Assembly (NCBI GenBank): GCA_946886645.1
Contig: CAMPIY010000046.1
Location: 1 to 10,181 of the forward strand
Origin: an uncultured Sphingomonas sp.
Lineage (GTDB): Bacteria; Pseudomonadota; Alphaproteobacteria; Sphingomonadales; Sphingomonadaceae
Reading direction: 5' to 3'
DNA: 10,181 nt
Shown here: positions 6,199-10,181 of the stretch, piece by piece
How the letters are laid out: every line of letters starts with the position of its first letter
Position numbering within the stretch: position 1 is the first letter of the stretch
Notes under the pieces: model-generated
Told to the model about the DNA's origin: nothing
Databases searched by the model: none
Seen by the model: the letters and a program-made list of their open reading frames with translations, nothing else
Program-made: the position numbers and the translations under genes

Positions 6199-6502
6199 GT
6201 TTTAATAAGCAGCTCTTTATCCGGTCCGCCCATCATGCTCGTCCACCGCCAGCGGCTGGAATCGAATCCCGGCGCCTTCCGGTCCTCCAGCATGGCAAAG
6301 AGCGGGACCAATTGACCGGAGACGGATCGTGCGGCCTTCACTTAATGATTGCAACAACTTACTAGAGGGCATAACGTCGGGCCGCTCGGTACATGGGCGT
6401 CGCAGCATCCTTGATCCAAGGGTGCTGCGCGTTCCGTCGAGGAATGTCGAAGTGTATCACCCTATTTCGCTCAACCTGGCGGGCGGATCAAAAACTTCGA
6501 AT

Positions 6503-7153
6503 ATGAATTTGGACCCTATGACGATTTACGTCGTGGACGACCATGCGCCCATGAGGAGATCCTTGGATGCTCTTCTGGAAAGTGTCGGCTTTTCGACCTG
6601 TTTATTTGCTTCGGGCGAGGAATTTCTTGCCGCATCCGCCGATCTCGCGCCGGGAATCCTGCTCACCGACCTTCGCATGTCGGGGATGGACGGCCTCGAC
6701 CTTGTCGCGCGCCTGAAGGCGATGAAGCTCGGTTTCCCAGCGATCATCATGACCGCCCATGGCGATGTCGACGCCGCCATCCGCGCGCTCCGGCTTGGCG
6801 CCCGCGACTTCATCCAGAAGCCCTTTCGCGAGGCCGAACTCCTCGCCATCCTCCACCGGGAAACCGAAGCGCTTCGAAATAAAGGCACGTCGGATGCCAT
6901 CCGCCTCATGGCCCAGGTCAAGCTCGCCGAGCTCAGCCCTCGCGAGCTGGAAGTCGTGAAGGGCCTTGCCCATGGCAAGACCAACAAGGCAATTGCCCAT
7001 GAGCTCGCCTTGAGCATCCGGACGGTCGAAATGCATCGCTCCAGGGCAATGGACCGGCTCGGCTGCAGGAACGTCGCCGAGCTGATGGCGATCGCGCTTC
7101 ATGGGGATGTGCTTGGAATGTCCGGCAACGACGCTGTCGACGCCCTGTCCTAA
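6503..7153 (+). CDS. FixJ-type response regulator (receiver + LuxR-type HTH)
   Basis: A 216-aa DNA-binding response regulator. Numbered from the inner ATG at 6518: the receiver begins MTIYVVDDH, with acidic pair D7/D8, phosphoacceptor D51 in 'ILLTDLRMSGMDG', T79 in 'IIMTAHGD' and K101 in 'DFIQKPF'. Residues ~138-200 are a LuxR/FixJ-type helix-turn-helix ('LSPRELEVVKGLAHGKTNKAIAHELALSIRTVEMHRSRAMDRL'). All phosphotransfer residues are present. The family is activated by FixL-like kinases to control transcription. The ATG at 6503 (MNLDPMTIYVV) or at 6518 may be used; neither has a strong ribosome binding site. The frame stays open up to 6329, but no domain lies there. The TAA overlaps the stop of a convergent small gene. 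The probable partner kinase is at 7867, beyond a minus-strand pair of genes. The targets are unknown; the nearby palindromes are candidates. Confidence 0.9.
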   Translation: MNLDPMTIYVVDDHAPMRRSLDALLESVGFSTCLFASGEEFLAASADLAPGILLTDLRMSGMDGLDLVARLKAMKLGFPAIIMTAHGDVDAAIRALRLGARDFIQKPFREAELLAILHRETEALRNKGTSDAIRLMAQVKLAELSPRELEVVKGLAHGKTNKAIAHELALSIRTVEMHRSRAMDRLGCRNVAELMAIALHGDVLGMSGNDAVDALS

Positions 7154-7305
7154 GCCCTTGGATAAGGGTGGCCATTCCGCAAGCGGGATCGATAATGATC
7201 CGCAAGGTCGAGATAGGCCCTTTTGAGCGACGGACTGAACGTCAATGCCGCCCTGGCCTCGATCGCTTCGATCGACCGGAGCAGTCCGTCACGGATGTCG
7301 GCCAT
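7150..7305 (-). CDS. Small conserved-looking protein downstream of the MarR-like gene
   Basis: A 51-aa protein beginning MADIRDGLLRSIEAIEARAA and ending in NGHPYPRA. It reads as two amphipathic helices around 'SPSLKRAYLDLADHYRSRL', a 'YLDLAxHY' pattern I associate with small alphaproteobacterial hypothetical proteins. No signal peptide, no metal motif. The ATG is one base after the TGA of the MarR-like gene, so it is almost certainly read from the same mRNA by coupled translation. Its TAG overlaps the TAA of the response regulator on the other strand (CTAA at 7150-7153), so the two transcripts must overlap. A function connected with the regulator upstream is plausible from context only. Confidence 0.6.
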   Translation of the reverse strand: MADIRDGLLRSIEAIEARAALTFSPSLKRAYLDLADHYRSRLRNGHPYPRA

Positions 7306-7306
7306 G

Positions 7307-7720
7307 TCAGGCAGCCTTGAGGCCCGCGAGATGCTGGGAATTCAGGTAGAGTGCCATCTGGCCGGCGGCGGCGGCGCTCAGGGAAAGGAATTTGCGCCGG
7401 CGGTCGAGCGGGTCGTCAACCGTTTCGATCAGTCCTTCCTCCACCATCGTCTGGATATAGCGCAGGGCCGTGCTTTGCGGGGCCTCGGCCGCCTTGCACA
7501 ATTCGCTGACAGACAGCCTTTGCTGCTCGAGATCGGCAAGGGCGAGCGCGAGGAGGATATCCCAGGCCGGATCGGCGAACAGGTGGGCCGGGAAATAATG
7601 CTGCCGGCTCCGCCGGGCGCGAATGATACGGGCGAGGTCCTTGGCCTGCTGCCCGTCGCCCGCGACCATCCCACTGCGGACCAGCGTCGCGAACCTCAAT
7701 CCCTTTGATTGGTAATTCAT
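7307..7720 (-). CDS. MarR-like winged-helix transcriptional regulator
   Basis: A 137-aa protein. After a basic stretch 'RIIRARRSRQHYF' comes 'AHLFADPAWDILLALALADLEQQRLSVSELCKAAEAPQSTALRYIQTMVEEGLIETVDDPLDRRRKFLSLS' in outline: helices, a helix-turn-helix with recognition helix near residues 81-93, and a wing carrying 'DPLDRRRKF' (103-111), which is typical of MarR proteins. It is close to small winged-helix regulators that I recognise from sphingomonads. The family usually represses its own gene, relieved by a small ligand; the ligand here is unknown. The ATG at 7720 has a poor ribosome binding site. A strong palindrome at 7791-7811 lies 71-91 nt upstream, between this gene and the kinase. 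The 51-aa gene follows after one base. Confidence 0.85.
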   Translation of the reverse strand: MNYQSKGLRFATLVRSGMVAGDGQQAKDLARIIRARRSRQHYFPAHLFADPAWDILLALALADLEQQRLSVSELCKAAEAPQSTALRYIQTMVEEGLIETVDDPLDRRRKFLSLSAAAAGQMALYLNSQHLAGLKAA

Positions 7721-7790
7721 CGTCGTTTCGATCCAGGTTGCAGGATCGATAAAGAAGCATTTGTCGGCAATTTTCGAAATATCGGGATTT

Positions 7791-7811
7791 TACTACAGTA
7801 GTATCACTGTA
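7791..7811. promoter_or_regulatory. Overlapping palindromes, likely MarR-like operator
   Basis: Two perfect inverted repeats overlap: TACTAC-A-GTAGTA (7791-7803) and TACAGT-N6-ACTGTA (7794-7811). They lie in an AT-rich stretch between the MarR-like gene (minus) and the histidine kinase gene (plus). Position and size (about 20 bp) suit an autoregulatory winged-helix site that could also affect the kinase promoter. Binding is inferred. Confidence 0.5.
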
Positions 7812-7866
7812 TCGTCGCCTCCACGGACTTGTCCTAGTAATCATTTCTCTATAACCGAAAGTTAAC

Positions 7867-9918
7867 ATGATGTACCGCGTCAAGGAGGGCCATGGCTTGT
7901 CCGGCAGCCAATGGGCCATCATCGCCGGCGCCCTCCTCTCCATTCTTGCCATCTTCCTGGTTACCGCCCGGCAGGTCGAGGGCGATCGGCGGAGCGCGAT
8001 CGGCTCGGAGATCCGCCAGAACCAGGCACGGGTCCAGATTTTCCAGCAATATGTGCTGCGATCGCTGGAGATAGGAAAGGTCGCGACCGATCAATTGGCG
8101 GAGCGCCTTGAAGCCGAGGGAGCAACCAGTGCAAAGGCGGCGAGCGGGGTCGTCAATTCGAGCTTCCTTCCAAGGATGGATTATGTCGAGGGGGTCGCGG
8201 TGTCCCTCGGCGAGGCGGACAATCTTGTCGCCGGAGGAATGTCGCTCTCTCCCGCCAACTGGCGCCTTCTTCGAGCCTTCGCGCACAGCCAGTCGACCGA
8301 TGTCGCGATTACTCCTCCCTTCGCTGCGGCGAGCGGGATCCAATTCGTTGCGCTTTCACGCCGGTTTCGAAGCGGTGGAAGGCAAGGCTTTATCGCAATC
8401 CTTTTTCAGCCGCATCACATGCTCGATTTTTCGCGTGAAGTGCAGTTCGACCAGGATGACCTTGTCTCGCTGATCGGCCTTGACGGAATCACGCGCGCGC
8501 GCCGTGAAGGGGCTCATTTCAGCACCGGGCAGCATCTGCAGGGCCGGCTGGTCATGCAGCGCCAAGCCAGGGCGCCCAACGGAAGCTATTACGGCCCGAG
8601 CAGCCTCGACGGGCGCTGGCGCATCTTCTCTCATCGCCGAATCCCGGAATATGGGGTGTTCGCGACCAGCGGCGTTTCGATGGATCAGCTGATCGCAACC
8701 CTTGAGGCGCGACGGCACTTCCAGCTTGCGATGCTTGGCGCCGCGGTTGCGGCGATCATCGCTGCCGCGGGGCTTCTGGTCGCCGGCATCGGCCAGCGCC
8801 GGCGCCAGCTCGCCATCCTGTCGGCCGCCAATGCGAAACTCAACGAAGCGCAGCGGATCGGGGGAATGGGTGACTGGGACTATTGGCCGTCGACCGACGA
8901 GCTGGTCTGGTCCGACAATCTTTGCGCATTATATGGCCGCGACCGCGCCCGGCGGATCACTGCCTTTGAAGCGTTCGAAGAGACGATCGACGAGGCCGGC
9001 CGGGAAGAGGTCCGGGCTGGCCTGAGGTCCATCTGCCGGACCGGCGAAGCGGCAAGCTGGGACGTCGTCGCCACGCTGGCGGGCGGCCGCAAGTCGCATC
9101 GCCGAATCGTCGCCGAGCCCGTGCTTGACCAGAGCGGCGAAGTGGTCCGCATCCATGGCGTGGATCAATCGACTGATCAGGAGCGACACATGACGCAGCT
9201 CCAGGAGCGGCTCGCGGGGCACGCCCGGCTCGACGCGATGAACGCGCTTGCCGCAACACTCGCCCATGAGCTCAATCAGCCCCTTGGAGTCGCCGCCAAT
9301 TTTGTCGCCGCTGCTCGACGGAGGATGCGCAGCGCGCCGGATGACCCCCAGGGCTTCGATTATCTCGACCAGGCCGAAGAGCAGATCGTGGCGGTCGCGG
9401 AAATCATCGGCGCGGCACGCCAGTCCCTCTCCGGCGGCTCCGCCGACAGCTGCATCTATTCGATCGCTGACGCCGTCGAACGCGCTTGCCTGCTCATTCG
9501 TGGGCACCCCGATGAAAGCAGGGTCAGGATCAAGGTCCAGATAGACCCCGCCGCCGATGAGGCGGTCGGCAACATGGCCCTCGTGAAGCAGGTGATCCAT
9601 AATCTCGTCAAGAATGCGATCGAGGCCATTCCGAAGGACCGGCGCGGCGAGGTCCTTGTCTCGACCGCTCCCGACATTGGTGGCGCCATCCTCTTCGTCT
9701 CGGTTCAGGACAATGGCGACGGGATTGCAAATGGAATCGATCCCTTCACTGCGCTCGGGACGCACAAGGAAGGCGGACTCGGGCTGGGCCTCGCGCTATC
9801 GCGGACGATCGTCGAATCGCAGGGCGGAAGGATTTGGATCGAGCAGAGCAACAAGCGCGGGACCATCGTCACCTTCAGCCTGCCGGTACCGCTGCCTGAG
9901 GCAGAACCTTCCCCATGA
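7867..9918 (+). CDS. Membrane-bound FixL-like sensor histidine kinase with PAS domain
   Basis: A 683-aa kinase. A first membrane helix (about 15-34) and a second (about 288-309) enclose a ~250-residue periplasmic sensor, which looks like a Cache/PDC-type fold ('YVEGVAVSLGEADNL', 'IQFVALSRRFRSGGRQGFIAILF', 'DDLVSLIGLDGITRARR'); its ligand cannot be told. Residues ~325-440 are a PAS domain ('RIGGMGDWDYWPSTDELVWSDNL...'), with no sign of haem binding that I can see. The H box 'ATLAHELNQPL' gives phosphoacceptor H467, the FixL-type sequence. The ATPase part has the N box 'HNLVKNAIEAI' (N579, N583), 'DNGDGI' (615-620) and 'GGLGLGLALS' (636-645), all intact. The start is ATGATG at 7867/7870. It most likely phosphorylates the FixJ-type regulator at 6503, although the MarR-like pair lies between them. 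No receiver domain is fused. Confidence 0.9.
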   Translation: MMYRVKEGHGLSGSQWAIIAGALLSILAIFLVTARQVEGDRRSAIGSEIRQNQARVQIFQQYVLRSLEIGKVATDQLAERLEAEGATSAKAASGVVNSSFLPRMDYVEGVAVSLGEADNLVAGGMSLSPANWRLLRAFAHSQSTDVAITPPFAAASGIQFVALSRRFRSGGRQGFIAILFQPHHMLDFSREVQFDQDDLVSLIGLDGITRARREGAHFSTGQHLQGRLVMQRQARAPNGSYYGPSSLDGRWRIFSHRRIPEYGVFATSGVSMDQLIATLEARRHFQLAMLGAAVAAIIAAAGLLVAGIGQRRRQLAILSAANAKLNEAQRIGGMGDWDYWPSTDELVWSDNLCALYGRDRARRITAFEAFEETIDEAGREEVRAGLRSICRTGEAASWDVVATLAGGRKSHRRIVAEPVLDQSGEVVRIHGVDQSTDQERHMTQLQERLAGHARLDAMNALAATLAHELNQPLGVAANFVAAARRRMRSAPDDPQGFDYLDQAEEQIVAVAEIIGAARQSLSGGSADSCIYSIADAVERACLLIRGHPDESRVRIKVQIDPAADEAVGNMALVKQVIHNLVKNAIEAIPKDRRGEVLVSTAPDIGGAILFVSVQDNGDGIANGIDPFTALGTHKEGGLGLGLALSRTIVESQGGRIWIEQSNKRGTIVTFSLPVPLPEAEPSP

Positions 9919-10044
9919 GTCGCGGAACTGGTTGTTAGCTACCAAGCGGATATGACCGATTTGGAATAAAACATTGGCTTCAGACCTATGGCCGAATTGT
10001 GACCCATTTCGTGCTTCGGTCTGGCCGGGTCAGTGAGGAAATGC

Positions 10045-10117
10045 TGTGGCAAATTGTAGAGTCTCGAAAAAAGCGCGGGGCAGCTAAGGTGCTGAATTCA
10101 TTCTACAATTTGCCACA
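10045..10117. repeat. Perfect 16-bp inverted repeat around a 41-bp spacer
   Basis: TGTGGCAAATTGTAGA at 10045-10060 is repeated exactly in inverted form at 10102-10117. The spacer has no gene. The repeat ends 10 bp before the tRNA fragment. It could be a recombinase or accessory-factor site of an integrated element, the ends of a 73-bp miniature element, or a long RNA hairpin. No target-site duplication is visible next to the arms. Confidence 0.8.
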
Positions 10118-10127
10118 TTATTGGGTA

Positions 10128-10172
10128 CTCTTAATCAGCGGGTCCTAGGTTCGAGCCCTAGTGCGTCCACCA
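10128..10172 (+). other. 3' fragment of tRNA-Lys(CUU), probable att site of a genomic island
   Basis: The sequence fits a tRNA from the anticodon loop to the CCA end: loop CTCTTAA (anticodon CTT), 3' side of the anticodon stem TCAGC, variable loop GGGTC, T stem CTAGG/CCTAG around loop TTCGAGC, acceptor strand TGCGTCC, A and CCA. The 5' half is missing: the bases before the loop (TTGGGTA) do not pair with TCAGC, and nothing upstream resembles a GGACGCA acceptor strand, a D arm or the expected GCTGA. A fragment that begins at the anticodon loop is the classic duplicated target left by a tyrosine-recombinase element inserted in a tRNA gene. By orientation the element would lie to the left, with the intact tRNA at its far end. 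Confidence 0.75.
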
Positions 10173-10181
10173 GCCTCCCTA

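Larger units (their letters stand above)
6079..6502. other. 424-nt region without a convincing gene
   Basis: This separates the minus-strand exported-protein/PilZ operon from the plus-strand response regulator. The first ~120 nt carry three inverted repeats of the TCCA-N3-TGGA type, listed separately. The rest holds short open frames on both strands (for example 6147-6341, minus) that have no export signal, no recognisable domain and no good ribosome binding site, so I leave them out. The frame of the response regulator stays open upstream to 6329, but that extension ('MRPSLNDCNNLLEG...') has no domain character and would be atypical for the family. A long leader or distant promoter for the regulator is the simplest reading. 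Confidence 0.5.

Noticed and set aside
6286..6296. TCCAGCATGGC as a further copy of the operator
   Set aside because: It has one arm mismatch, a different centre and no extended symmetry; it is too weak to list.
6329..6502. Upstream extension of the response regulator to 274 aa
   Set aside because: FixJ-type regulators begin directly with the receiver strand; the extension has no domain character and no ribosome binding site.
7155..7168. Hairpin CCCTT-GGAT-AAGGG after the response regulator as a terminator
   Set aside because: The stem is only 5 bp, there is no T run, and it lies within the coding end of the convergent small gene.
8929..9765. A 278-codon open frame antisense to the histidine kinase
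   Set aside because: It lies wholly opposite the intact PAS, HisKA and ATPase motifs of the kinase, and has no recognisable features.
10000..10032. TGACCC ... GGGTCA inverted repeat downstream of the kinase as a terminator
   Set aside because: Six-bp arms around about 21 bp without a following T run; not distinguishable from chance.
10044..10172. A complete tRNA or transfer-messenger RNA at the right end
   Set aside because: Only the part from the anticodon loop onward fits; no D arm, no 5' acceptor strand and no pairing 5' anticodon stem are present.

Overview
The window is GC-rich DNA whose codon use and protein families point to an alphaproteobacterium, most likely a sphingomonad (order Sphingomonadales). 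The clearest pointers are the TcfC-like usher with its own pilin family, the small winged-helix regulator with the 'LFADPAWD' signature, and the FixL/FixJ-style two-component pair. This assignment is family recognition by eye, not a database result.

Layout. (1) 1-402: a small hypothetical gene (128-346, +) and GC-rich spacer. (2) 403-4678, minus strand: a compact alternate chaperone-usher (alpha-fimbria/CS1-like) operon, transcribed as pilin 1, pilin 2, usher, chaperone, with gaps of 22 and 10 nt and a final 10-nt overlap. (3) 4679-4888: divergent control region. (4) 4889-5314, +: a short secreted protein that looks like a third, very divergent member of the pilin family. (5) 5339-6078, minus: a 71-aa exported protein whose stop overlaps the start of a PilZ-domain protein with a C-terminal membrane helix. 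(6) 6079-6502: a 424-nt non-coding region with several copies of an inverted repeat. (7) 6503-7153, +: a FixJ-type response regulator, meeting tail to tail (4-nt overlap of stop codons) with a 51-aa small gene that follows a MarR-like regulator (7150-7720, minus). (8) 7867-9918, +: a membrane-bound FixL-like histidine kinase, probable partner of the response regulator. (9) 9919-10181: no gene, but a 16-bp perfect inverted repeat followed by the 3' part of tRNA-Lys(CUU), from anticodon loop to CCA. This is the usual footprint of a genomic island end (att site).

How it may work together. The 11-bp core TCCATTTTGGA occurs three times exactly, and twice more in weaker form, only in the intergenic regions serving the pilin operon, the pilin-like gene and the exported-protein/PilZ operon. 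I infer a shared operator, so that fimbria production and a surface/PilZ module are controlled together. The FixJ-type regulator next door is a candidate to bind it, unproven. A separate palindrome lies between the MarR-like gene and the kinase. The tRNA fragment suggests that some or all of this block was carried in on an element integrated at tRNA-Lys, whose other end (integrase and intact tRNA) would lie outside the window, to the left.
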